64,000 bases of DNA from Litsea cubeba (Eukaryota; Streptophyta; Magnoliopsida; Laurales; Lauraceae): NCBI GenBank assembly GCA_012931725.1, contig CM022949.1, positions 48,625,488 to 48,689,487 of the forward strand, written 5' to 3'. The number at the start of each line of letters is the position of its first letter. Positions within the stretch are counted from its first letter, which is position 1. Under the pieces are notes generated by a model that saw nothing but the letters and a program-made list of their open reading frames with translations, was not told the DNA's origin and ran no database searches. Positions 9,725 through 19,504 of this stretch are shown here, in pieces. The position numbers and the translations under genes are program-made.

Positions 9725-10960
9725 AGGGTGAGAGATTGTAAAGCTACTTTCCACAGAAGTCATGTGATTTGATGCTCCTGAATCTAGAAACCAGGTAGAT
9801 GGGGTAATGGAAGAAGACCGAGAGATTGAAGAATGAAAAGCAGGAAATGCTAGAGGAGAATGAGTTTGATACCGACCACCATTAAAAACCATGGATGCAT
9901 ATGCGGAGGTCACTGTGTGCTGAATCAGTTCTTGAATCTGGGCTGGAGTCATGGATACAGCCCCAAAAGAAGTGTTTCTCGTGTCAGGGAGAGGTGCTTG
10001 AACTTGGAATGCAGCTGGAGCATTTTGTCTGGGCACGGTGGAAGGATTTATCTTCTGCTGGGGTCCATTCTTTCTCTGTAAGCTGCGACAATCATCAATA
10101 AAATGACCAAAGCGTTTGCAATATCTGCAAACCAATTTCTTTCGACAGTTCTTGGCCAGATGGCCGAAGCCTTTGCACTCATAACATTGAGTAGGCTTCT
10201 GATTGGGGGTTGCCAGGAGAGCAGACTCAGCCTGAAGAGAAGCTAGGGAGGCCTGTGGTTCTTCAAGAATGGCACGCTGAGAGTTGAGGCGAAGTTCTTC
10301 TCGAAGGACTTCTTGGAAGCATGTGTCCAGGTTTGCTGTGGCTTCTCTATTCATGAGAGCAGACCGGACAGATTCGAATTCAGGTCCGAGATTCATAAGG
10401 AACTGGCTGATGTGGGTTTCCTCTTATAATTTAAGAGCCTCAGACAGAAACCCAGCAAACACTGACTGAATTATCATAACATCCCTCTCAGTCCATAAAG
10501 TGAGAAATCCATTGAAGTACGCTTGCACAGATTTATCACCTTGACTGAATTTTGCAATTTCACTATCTAGTTGAAATTTGCGAGCTTTATTTGTTTGATG
10601 ATAAACATTCTTGAGATGACCCCACATATCATATGCAACAGTATATGCTTGAAGAAAAATTACAAGAGAAGGGTCAATGGAGTTAAGAATCCAAGTGATG
10701 ACCTTAGCATTTTCTTTAGACAAGGTGGCTAAAGCTTTTGTGTTAGTAGTCGTAGTAGGTTTAGGTATCGAACCATCAAGATAACCAAACAATCCTTGGC
10801 CTTCTACAAAATTCTTTAAATGAAACGACCATGCCATATAATTATTCCCATTGAATTTAACAGGAATAACATCATACTTGTACATAGTAAATTGCAACAG
10901 GGCAACAAATAGCAAGCAAGGACAGCAAACAACCACAGTAATAGAACAGCAAATATGCAC
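9725..10960 (-). pseudogene. gag-pro: Copia gag and protease, interrupted by one in-frame TAA
   Basis: The likely start is the methionine near 10887 (MYKYDVIPVKFNGNNY), the conserved beginning of a Copia gag; the open frame extends upstream without obvious meaning. A gag polypeptide domain follows (LKNVYHQTNKARKFQLDSEI). The frame meets TAA at 10424-10426 and continues in the same frame. Two CCHC zinc knuckles follow, CYECKGFGHLAKNC and CRYCKRFGHFIDDC; most plant Copia gags have one. The protease active site is DSGASNHMT near 9764. The frame is closed by TAG at 9722-9724 but again reopens in frame into integrase. Two in-frame stops and no indels suggest point-mutational decay after insertion. 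Confidence 0.85.
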
Positions 10961-13059
10961 ACAGTCAGCAGCAACAGTACCAAAGAAAGAAATAAACAGC
11001 TAAACAGTAGAGATGAAGTCTGCTAATACAGCAAGAAAAGCTGTGTTAATCTGTTGGGACCTTGTTAGAAGGCTGCTGATGTAACGCCCCAATTCCGGAT
11101 ACCGAGAAGATCGTCAAAGTACCGAAATTGGCGCGCTACTTCCCGGAAAATCCGAGAACTTCCAAGATCGTAGGTCCGCAGTGAGGTCCAATTTAAAACT
11201 TTTTGAACAATAATGTAACAGCAGTTATTATTGCGGAAGCGTATTATAAGCGGAAGCCATACAGAGATAGCGGAAGCATAAGGTATCATCGTATATATGT
11301 CAAATGTAGATGGGCTGAAGTCCAGCCTAAATGTATAGTGATAACAAATCAAGTTTAATTACATATTTTTATCACTACCCGTCTCACAACAAAAATCTCT
11401 CAAAAACCCTAAACAAAAGAACGCTCAAACCCCTGCAGCTGGTGTCGGCTCTCCACCTTCCGGCTCGACCTCATGGTCGGCCGGCCCCCATCCGTAGTCG
11501 CCTGCTACGGGCACCTCAACGAGTGCGAACGCATCGCCCTCGAACTCGGGGTCAAGACCTAAGCACCAAGAGTGGGTCAGATCTAAAGATCTGGCAAGTC
11601 ACAGTAAGCTAATAATATAGAATGTATGCATCAAATGAGTAGAGACAGTAATAAAGTTAAGAGAGTAGCAACGGTACAGATTCTAGGCAGTTGAGCACGA
11701 TAAACAAATAGAATCAGAATGAACATAATAAAATAAATCTACACAAAATGGCACACTCACACAAGCTGGATACCGCGGGATATTATGTCGCGGCCCTCCC
11801 ATACTGAACACAGTCGCGGCGGGGAAAATCTCACAGTGCTAGGGATTATCTAGCCCCGCAATTAACATCATCCATCAACACACACTGAGACCGGACTCGG
11901 TATCGCACCGTCCGTCTCCAACAATGCTCATCATGATAGCCCCACATCAAATCTCAATAGCTCCTACCAGAGATGATCAGCCCAACTGGCTGAGCTTAAA
12001 TCAACTGAGTGAATGTCTATGCCGACTCGGAATCAATAAAGGTATGTGTCTGTCTAGGCTTTACCTTGCGTGAACAAGGTCCTAACAAAAGTCCCTAAGA
12101 GGTCCAAGTACTCAATATAAACTGTGGATCATAGTCCAAGTCCAATTCCATCATTGGATCCATACCAAGGCCCACCAAATACATGGCCTGATGTATAACA
12201 GTCCATATGAGATACAAGTCCATATTCAATGACATATGATCCATTTACAACCATAATGGGTCAGAAGCCCATACAATCTAACCTCTCCATTCTAGGGTAA
12301 TTCACATCCGACTTAGGCCATAAAAAGGGCCCGCCTAGCCACAGACACGGGTCAATGTTCACCCAATTATATTACCGGGTCACCTCTAAGTAGTCCTAGG
12401 TTTAGGTCCTCCATTTTCCATTTAATTAACAGGTATAGGCAATAATAAGGACAATAGAGTGATAGTCATAATATGAGGGAGATGAATCTCCAAGTACAAG
12501 GATCAAAGGGAGATATCAACGGTCCATCCTAAGTAAATGATCCACATTAGATTCAGGTCTATCCCAGGTAATTTGATCTTTAAGTGAAACCACAGATGCT
12601 AAGGAATACTGTGTTTGGTGCTTAGAAGTTATGTGCATCATTTGGTAACGTATAAAGGTCGAATCACCTTAGATTACATAACCTGGACTTTAATTAGTGG
12701 ACCCCACGAGTCAAGGTTGAGCCGTACCATTGACTCGTGGCTGGCACAGTGATGGAAGTCTATTTGAATGGTCAGTGGGCCCTACATATGATTGCAACAA
12801 TAGAAATTAGAATCTGGGGATCGTCACTGTACACAGTGTGCTCAGCCGACCTCCTGGCCTGGGCGGTCAGCTCGGCACACTGGGATCAGGGAAGGTGAAA
12901 CATCCTGCAGGGAAGGCCTACTCGTCCAGGACATCCTGTGAGTTCGGCTAACCCCCTGGCCTGGGTGGTTGGCCGTGCGCACTAGGAATTCTGGCTGGAG
13001 GAAATGTCCCAGGTCCTAGTCTCCTTTGTTGAAATCCCGCCTTCTTGGAAATCCATCTC

Positions 13060-13560
13060 GGAGTTCGGCTAAGCAATAGAGCTCAATTGAATACTCAGTT
13101 AGGCCACCCAGCTCAGCTCGGCAAAGGGCCTAGCTCAGTTCGGTCACCCAGCTGAGTTCGGGAAAATGCATTGGGCTTGGCAGAGCATTGAGGTTGGTTT
13201 AGCTCTCAGCTCGGTTAAGCACTGAGTTCGGCTAAAGCTCGAAGTCCGGTCTGGCACGGAACCCGGTCTGGCGCTGAGCTCAGTAAAACACTGAGTTCGG
13301 CCATAACACTGAGCTCGGCCGTAACACTGAACTCGGCTTGGACACAGAGCTCGGCCTAGACACTTAGCTCGGCTAAACGCGGTCTTCTGCCTAACCATTA
13401 TGCTTGGCAGAACTCTGAGTTCGGCTAGTGTTGAATCCAACCATCGCTGAGTTCGGCCAGTGCTGAGCTCGGCAGTTGCTGAGCTGCACTAATGTTGAGC
13501 TCGGCAACCGCTTGGCTCTGCAAGTGCTGAGCTCGGCCATCGCTGGACTCTGTCCATCTC
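13060..13560. repeat. Irregular tandem CTGAGTTCGGC motif array in the LTR (copy at about 21480-21980)
   Basis: About twenty degenerate copies of (C/G)TGAG(C/T)TCGGC(T/C), spaced 15 to 40 bp, fill this part of R/U5 in both LTRs. They explain the low-complexity frames seen here on the minus strand (repeated CYGRAQ-like peptides). I know of no function. Confidence 0.7.
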
Positions 13561-14317
13561 TCCTATCAGTGTTGTGCTCTGTTACAGAACCCAGTTCTGC
13601 GACCGAACACAACCTCTCTTCGTCATAGCACAGGGGATGGTGGTCCACCTCTGATCAAAATCCAGATCAGGTCGCACCCCATGGTCGCCCAGGGCCCCTC
13701 ACATAGATGTAGGGTCCTGATCTACCAAGGGTGGTCCCACTTCGATCCCGATCTCTACACAACGAAGTGGGTTCACGTCATTCCATCTCCGGAAACCCAT
13801 CACTGCGACCCAATTCTCCTGGGTTCCTCCACAGACCAGTACAGAAGCGAAAACACGGAATAATCATTCCTATATCATCCATCAATCATCAACCGGCCAT
13901 TGATCATCCAAATGAGGCAATCCCATCCATCAATGGCCAAAGGAACCAAACAGACAAGCTCAGAGGTCGATCTACTCATATAAATTGCAATTTGGAAATC
14001 TAACTGCAAATCAAGGAAAGAAAACATGCCATCTAGACTATTAGCATAGTGCACTTGCCTTGATCGATTGAAGGTAGAAGGAAAAGAGAGAAAACCACAG
14101 GGAAACCAAAAGGAAGGGTCTCAGCAGTTGCTCCTACGGTGCAGGTCGATCTCGGCTGGCCTTCTGTCAGGGATTTCTGGGGCGAGGGAGAGAGAGAGAG
14201 AGATTGGAAGAGAGATGAGGGTTCGTTGGAGGGAATTGGGGAAGAAGAAGAGAGAAGAGATTGGAACTTGAGAGGAAAGGAGATGAACAGTAGTTGTTAG
14301 GGCAGGGGAGGGTTTAG

Positions 14318-14325
14318 TTTATATA
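14318..14325 (-). promoter_or_regulatory. LTR TATA box (and its copy at 22739-22746)
   Basis: TATATAAA in the context CCAACCTATATAAACTAAACC on the minus strand, present in both LTRs. The copy in the 5' LTR (22739-22746) would drive the genomic RNA. The context is AT-poor enough that the box stands out. Confidence 0.6.
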
Positions 14326-14605
14326 GGTTGGGTTTTTGGGTTATGGACAAAAATGCCCTTAGGGTTATAATAGGATTAGGGTTAGGGTAGAGGGTATTTA
14401 GGTCTTTATGTGGGCTTCTAGAAGATTCTTTGGTGCAAACTCCTTAGAGTAAATACAAAACTCTAGCTAGGGCCTCTAACAAACTCCCTAACTCTAAAAA
14501 TAACAAAAGACCCCCTATTGACTCTACTAATTACACCATTAGACTAACCCTAGGAAAATACATAACTACCCTCACTAAGTCCCATAATTAATATAATTAA
14601 AATAC

Positions 14606-17600
14606 TTAAGCTAATATATAGTATTCAAATTCACATTGAGGGCCCACCAGGGGTGGGGTCTCACATTCCTCCCTCCTTAAAGACATTTGGTCCCCAAATG
14701 TAAAAATAAAGTAAGAACATACCTGCGGTAGAAGATGTGGATAATCTCTCGCCACTTGGTCTCGTAGCTCCCAAGTAGCCTCAGCTGGGGTGTGATGCTC
14801 CCACTGAACCTTCACGAACTGGATGGTTCGGTCCCGAAGCACCTTCTCCTTGGTGTCGATGACGGCGACTGGCTTGGCGATGTAGGACGCGTCGGGCTGG
14901 ATGTCGAGCGGCTGGTGATGCAGAATGTGGGTAGGGTCCTCCACATACTTCCTCAACATCGAGACATGGAAGACGTCGTGCACACCTGATAGCTCTGCTG
15001 GCAACTGAAGTCTGTAGGCGACATCTCCGATCCTAGCCTTGATCTCAAAGGGTCCGACGTACCTCCGTGCTAACTTGCCCTTCTCGCCGAATCTGAGGGT
15101 GCCTCGAGCTGGGGAAACCTTCAGGAATACACGGTCTCCTTTCTGAAACTCAAGGGGTCTGCGTCGGTTGTCTGCATAGCTCTTCTGTCGACTGCGGCTA
15201 ACCTTCAGGTTCTCCACTATCTGGTGGATCTTCTCACTGGTGTCGCCGACGATAGATGGTCCATGGAAGCTCCTGACACCAACTTCCTCCCAACAGATTG
15301 GGGTCTTGCACTTCCTGCCGTACAATGCCTCGAACGGTGCCATTTTGATGCTCGAGTGGTAACTGTTGTTGTAGGCAAACTCACAGAGTGGCAAAGAATC
15401 CTCCCAGTTCTCCTTGTAATCTAGGACACAAGCTCGCAACATATCCTCCAAGGTCTGGTTGGTGCGCTCTGTCTGTCCGTCTGTCTGGGGGTGGTAGGCT
15501 GTACTGAAGCTCAACTTAGTACCCAAAGCCTGCTGTAGACTCTCCCAGAAATGAGATGTGAAGTGTGGATCTCTGTCTGATACAATCGAAGCTGGAACTC
15601 CATGCAAAGAGACGATCCTGTCCACGTACAGCTTAGCAAGGACGTCGAGTCCTGTTCTCATCGACACTGGCAAGAAGTGAGCTGACTTGGTCAGTCTATC
15701 CACGATCACCCAAATGCCATCACTACGTCTTCGGGTAGCTGGAAGTCCTGCAATAAAATCCATGGTAATATGCTCCCACTTCCACTGAGGTATCTCGAGC
15801 TGATGAAGTAGCCCTGGTGGCTTCTGGTGCTCGGCCTTGATTTGTTGACACGTCAGACATTTGGCCACATAGCCTGCAATCTCCTTCTTCATGTTGTTCC
15901 ACCAGTAGTAGCTCCTCAGGTTTCTGTACATCTTGGTGCTGCCCGGGTGAATCGAATATCTGCTGTGGTGTGCATCTGCTAAGATCTGGTCCTTCAGTTC
16001 CTGGACGTCTGGTACACACAGCCTGTCCTGATAGTAAAGCACTCCACCAATCAGTCTGAACTCTGGTCTCTGGTCAATCTGCTCAATCACTTTGACAAGC
16101 TTGGGATCGCTGCGTTGACTGTCCTTGACCTCTCCGAGCAACTCTGGTTCCCATGCGGACATGGTAGCAAGCATAACTCTATCGCTGAGCGGCTGAAACT
16201 GGACATCCAAGTCACTGAAGACATCGGTCCACACACCCTCTGCTGCTAGAAAACTGACTAGGGCGGTCTTCCTGCTCAAAGCATCTGCTACGACGTTCGC
16301 CTTACCCGGATGGTATTTGATAGGGAAGTCGTAATCCTTGATGTATTCCATCCAACGCCTCTGACAGTTGTTGAGATCATGCTGAGTGAACAGGTACTGC
16401 AAACTGCGATGATCTGAATGGACTTCGAACTTCTCTCCGTAGAGGTAATGCCGCCACATCTTCAGTGCAAACACGACTGCTGCAAGCTCTAGATCGTGAG
16501 TAGCATACTTCTTCTCGTGCTCCTTTAGCTGACGTGATCCATAGGCAATGACTTTGCCTTCCTGCATCAAAACACAACCAAGACCGGTCCCTGAAGCATC
16601 GGTGAAGACAACAAAACCGCCTGTACCCGAAGGTAAAGATAAGATTGGTGCTGTCGTCAGTCTCTCCTTCAGCTCTTGGAAACTGTCCTCACAAGCATCT
16701 GTCCATACGAACGGTACATCCTTTCTCGTCAGCTTGGTCAAAGGGGCTGAAATCGAAGAGAAACTCTTGACAAATCTGCGGTAGTAGCCTGCTAAGCCAA
16801 GGAAACTCCGAACTTCTGTGACATTCTTCGGTCTCTCCCAGTTCACTACTGCCTCGATCTTCGCTGGATCCACTGCTAGGCCGTCTCTGGAGATGATGTG
16901 TCCGAGGAAGACTACCTGCTTTAACCAGAACTCGCACTTGCTAAGCTTCGCGTATAGTTGGTTGTCACGCAACAACTGTAGAGACGTCCTCAAATGCTGC
17001 TCGTGCTCTTCTCTGGATTTGGAGTAGACCAACACGTCGTCGATGAACACCACTGTGAAGCTGTCGAGGTACGAGGCGAAGATCTTGTTCATCAAAGCCA
17101 TGAATACTGCTGGTGCATTCGTCAACCCGAACGGCATCACAAGGAATTCATAGTGCCCGTAACGAGTACGAAATGCTGTCTTCTGCACATCCTGCTCTCT
17201 GACTCGCAGCTGATGATATCCCGATCTCAGGTCCACCTTCGAAAAGTACTGCGCTCCCTGAAGCTGGTCGAAAAGCTCGTCGATCCGGGGAAGAGGATAC
17301 TTGTTCTTCACTGTTGCCTGGTTCAGCTGCCTGTAGTCGATGCACATCCTCATCGATCCATCCTTCTTCTTCACGAAGAGCACAGGTGCTCCCCAAGGTG
17401 ACATGCTCGGTCTGATGAAGCCCTTGTCTATCAACTCTTGCAACTGGGTCTTCAACTCTCGCAGCTCTGCTGGAGCCATGCGATAAGGAGCTCTGGAAAT
17501 CGGTGCGGTGCCTGGCACAAGCTCGATGGTGAAGTCGATCTCTCTGACTGGAGGCAATCCTGGGATCTCGTCGGGAAACACGTCTGGAAACTCGCAAACG

Positions 17601-19336
17601 ACTGGGATCTCCTCGACTCCCTTGGACTTCTTGTCATCTGAGATGAATGCGATGTAGCCTTCGCAACCTGATCGCACTAGCCTCTCAGCCTTCAGTGCTG
17701 AAATCAATCTGGTACTGCGTGGCTTCTTCTCGCCTACAAACTCGACTGTGTCGTCTGAACCGTCGATGGTAAGTCTGACTATCTTCTCGAAGCAGTCCAT
17801 CACCGCTCGATATCTGGCCAACCAATCCATCCCCAAGATAACGTCGAAGTCATGCATGGGTAACACGATCAAATCTGCAAACATAATGTACTCCCCGATC
17901 TGCACTCGGCATCTGGGGTGGTAAGTCTGACACACTACCCTCTTGCCCACGGGCGTAGACACAACTAGCGTGCAAGGCAACTCCTCTCCTACCCCACCAA
18001 GAACTAAAGCAAAAGCAGAAGACACATAGGAATGTGTCGCACCAGGATCAAACAATACTCTAGCAATCTGATCACAAATAGAAAGAGTACCTTCAACGAC
18101 GTTCCCTGCAGCTTCGGCCTCCTCATGTGTGAGTGCAAATGCCTGACCTGCGGCCTGAGGTCTCTGCTGCTGTCGCTGCTGTCCATAGGGTCTCTGGTGT
18201 CGTCCCCTCTGGTAGTGCTGTCCCCTGGGCTGCTGGGGTCCACGTGCCTGCTGCTGGGCATGGTACTGCTGCTGAGGTGGCTGAGGTGCTGGTGCAATCC
18301 GCGGAGCAGGTGGAGCTAGAGCTGGAGCTCTAGGAGGTGCTGGAAGCTGGAGCATCGGGTGCTGTCCTCCTCGTAGTGGGCAAACTCTAGAGATGTGCCC
18401 TGGCTCCCCGCAGTCATAGCACACTCTGGGTCCACGCTGCTGCTGCTGCTGCTGATGCTGACGCTGATGATACTGCCCAGCTGGCCTCTGTCTCTGGAAT
18501 GGCTGCTGCTGTAGGGGCACAGGCTGCGGTCTGGCTAGAGCAACCCGGACCCGTCTCTGCTGCTGACTGGCCTCAATCCGCTGCAGACGCTCCTCTGCCC
18601 AGTAAGCCCTCCTCAAAGCCTCCTCATAAGTGTGAATCTCAATGCAAGACATGTTGATCTGGATGTCGTCTCTCAGTCCCTCGACGAACCGCCGAATCCT
18701 CTCTGACTCAAGAGTGATCAGAGCCTCTGCAAAACGAGAAAGCTGGGTGAAGCGAACCTCATACTGGTAGACAGTCATGCTGCCTTGCACCAGTGCCTGA
18801 AATTCCCGCAGCTTGCGGTCTCTGACGTGGGATGGTATGAACTTCCGGAGGAAGTCTGCTCTGAATGCAGTCCAAGCGATCTCGTCTCCTATCGTCTCAA
18901 AATGACGCTGGATCGTCCTCCACCAGTCCTCCGCGACTCCCCGAAACATGTAAGCGGCCAACTGCACTCTCTGCTGACCGGTGCACTCGAAGACCTTGAA
19001 GATCTTCTCCATCCGCACAATCCATTCGTCGGCCACCAGCGGGTCATCGGCGCCAGTGAACTCAGGTGGTCCCCTTTTGAGGAACCTCTCAAATATGACG
19101 TTCGGATCTGTCTCCCGAACGGATGCCGCCGCTATGCCTGGCTGAGCCACCCTGTCCATGATGTCCAAGACTTGCGTCTGGAATTGGGCAAAATCCTCGG
19201 CCTGCTGTTGCTGCGCCGAAGCCTGGGCCTCCTGGGAAACGAGGAAGGCCTGTAAGAACCTCTGGAAACGCTGCTCGAAGTCTGGCGGACTACCGACTGC
19301 TGGTATCATATGTGATGGAGAACCCTCTCTCGACAT
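14606..19336 (-). CDS. gag-pol: Intact gag-pol polyprotein of Tekay/Del-like Gypsy element (1,576 aa)
   Basis: One uninterrupted frame begins MSREGSPSHMIP just after the leader. Domains in order: gag core around residues 85-270 (ADEWIVRMEKIFKVFECTG); Gln/Arg/Pro-rich linker; CCHC knuckle CYDCGEPGHISRVC near 304; aspartic protease FDPGATHSYVS near 430; reverse transcriptase from about 600 (MCIDYRQLNQATVKNKYPL) with catalytic FIDDVLVYSK near 764; RNase H near 910-1030 (FTDASGTGLGCVL, ending ADALSR); integrase with HHCC zinc finger near 1120-1160, then TMDFIAGLP, SDRDPHF and the glutamate in TDGQTERTNQ near 1287; chromodomain-like tail near 1480-1545 (VQWEHHTPAEATWELRDQV). All catalytic residues I can check are present, so the element may be active. 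The last 20 or so residues are encoded by the polypurine tract and 3' LTR. Confidence 0.95.
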   Translation of the reverse strand: MSREGSPSHMIPAVGSPPDFEQRFQRFLQAFLVSQEAQASAQQQQAEDFAQFQTQVLDIMDRVAQPGIAAASVRETDPNVIFERFLKRGPPEFTGADDPLVADEWIVRMEKIFKVFECTGQQRVQLAAYMFRGVAEDWWRTIQRHFETIGDEIAWTAFRADFLRKFIPSHVRDRKLREFQALVQGSMTVYQYEVRFTQLSRFAEALITLESERIRRFVEGLRDDIQINMSCIEIHTYEEALRRAYWAEERLQRIEASQQQRRVRVALARPQPVPLQQQPFQRQRPAGQYHQRQHQQQQQQRGPRVCYDCGEPGHISRVCPLRGGQHPMLQLPAPPRAPALAPPAPRIAPAPQPPQQQYHAQQQARGPQQPRGQHYQRGRHQRPYGQQRQQQRPQAAGQAFALTHEEAEAAGNVVEGTLSICDQIARVLFDPGATHSYVSSAFALVLGGVGEELPCTLVVSTPVGKRVVCQTYHPRCRVQIGEYIMFADLIVLPMHDFDVILGMDWLARYRAVMDCFEKIVRLTIDGSDDTVEFVGEKKPRSTRLISALKAERLVRSGCEGYIAFISDDKKSKGVEEIPVVCEFPDVFPDEIPGLPPVREIDFTIELVPGTAPISRAPYRMAPAELRELKTQLQELIDKGFIRPSMSPWGAPVLFVKKKDGSMRMCIDYRQLNQATVKNKYPLPRIDELFDQLQGAQYFSKVDLRSGYHQLRVREQDVQKTAFRTRYGHYEFLVMPFGLTNAPAVFMALMNKIFASYLDSFTVVFIDDVLVYSKSREEHEQHLRTSLQLLRDNQLYAKLSKCEFWLKQVVFLGHIISRDGLAVDPAKIEAVVNWERPKNVTEVRSFLGLAGYYRRFVKSFSSISAPLTKLTRKDVPFVWTDACEDSFQELKERLTTAPILSLPSGTGGFVVFTDASGTGLGCVLMQEGKVIAYGSRQLKEHEKKYATHDLELAAVVFALKMWRHYLYGEKFEVHSDHRSLQYLFTQHDLNNCQRRWMEYIKDYDFPIKYHPGKANVVADALSRKTALVSFLAAEGVWTDVFSDLDVQFQPLSDRVMLATMSAWEPELLGEVKDSQRSDPKLVKVIEQIDQRPEFRLIGGVLYYQDRLCVPDVQELKDQILADAHHSRYSIHPGSTKMYRNLRSYYWWNNMKKEIAGYVAKCLTCQQIKAEHQKPPGLLHQLEIPQWKWEHITMDFIAGLPATRRRSDGIWVIVDRLTKSAHFLPVSMRTGLDVLAKLYVDRIVSLHGVPASIVSDRDPHFTSHFWESLQQALGTKLSFSTAYHPQTDGQTERTNQTLEDMLRACVLDYKENWEDSLPLCEFAYNNSYHSSIKMAPFEALYGRKCKTPICWEEVGVRSFHGPSIVGDTSEKIHQIVENLKVSRSRQKSYADNRRRPLEFQKGDRVFLKVSPARGTLRFGEKGKLARRYVGPFEIKARIGDVAYRLQLPAELSGVHDVFHVSMLRKYVEDPTHILHHQPLDIQPDASYIAKPVAVIDTKEKVLRDRTIQFVKVQWEHHTPAEATWELRDQVARDYPHLLPQVCSYFIFTFGDQMSLRREECETPPLVGPQCEFEYYILA
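14666..14678 (-). promoter_or_regulatory. Gypsy polypurine tract
   Basis: AAGGAGGGAGGAA on the minus strand lies immediately before the 3' LTR. It primes plus-strand DNA synthesis. The polyprotein reading frame runs through it. Confidence 0.8.
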
Positions 19337-19480
19337 CTGTCAAGAGAAAGAAATTAGGTTAGTTTAAGTCCAACACTTAGGACTACACTGATTCTACCCG
19401 ATCCATCGACCCTATACGTACCCTCACACTGAGATCCTCACTACGTCCTAAAGTTTCTAGTGTATTTTATTTCCTAGAGA

Positions 19481-19499
19481 CTTGCCCGCTCTGATACCA
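19481..19499 (-). promoter_or_regulatory. Gypsy primer binding site
   Basis: TGGTATCAGAGCGGGCAAG on the minus strand, five bases inside the 5' LTR, complementary to the 3' end of initiator methionine tRNA, the standard primer for Tekay/Del elements. Confidence 0.9.
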
Positions 19500-19504
19500 T
19501 AAAA

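Larger units (their letters stand above)
11080..14665 (-). repeat. Gypsy (Tekay/Del-like) 3' LTR
   Basis: 3,586 bp bounded by TGTAACGCCCC and GGGGTCTCACA on the plus strand. Contains a TATA box for the minus strand at 14318-14325 (TATATAAA), about 340 bp from the outer edge of U3, so U3 is short and R plus U5 occupy about 3.2 kb. An (AG)n tract lies near 14180-14203, and 13060-13560 holds many copies of a CTGAGTTCGGC-like motif. Small frames in it are repeated exactly in the partner LTR and have no similarity I recognise. Confidence 0.93.

Noticed and set aside
11331..11612. 93-codon frame, with an identical copy at 19756-20037
   Set aside because: It lies inside the Gypsy LTRs and is duplicated because the LTR is; composition and family similarity give no support.
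14792..19255. Plus-strand frames opposite the Gypsy polyprotein
   Set aside because: They are reverse-strand shadows of a GC-rich coding sequence with clear domains on the minus strand.
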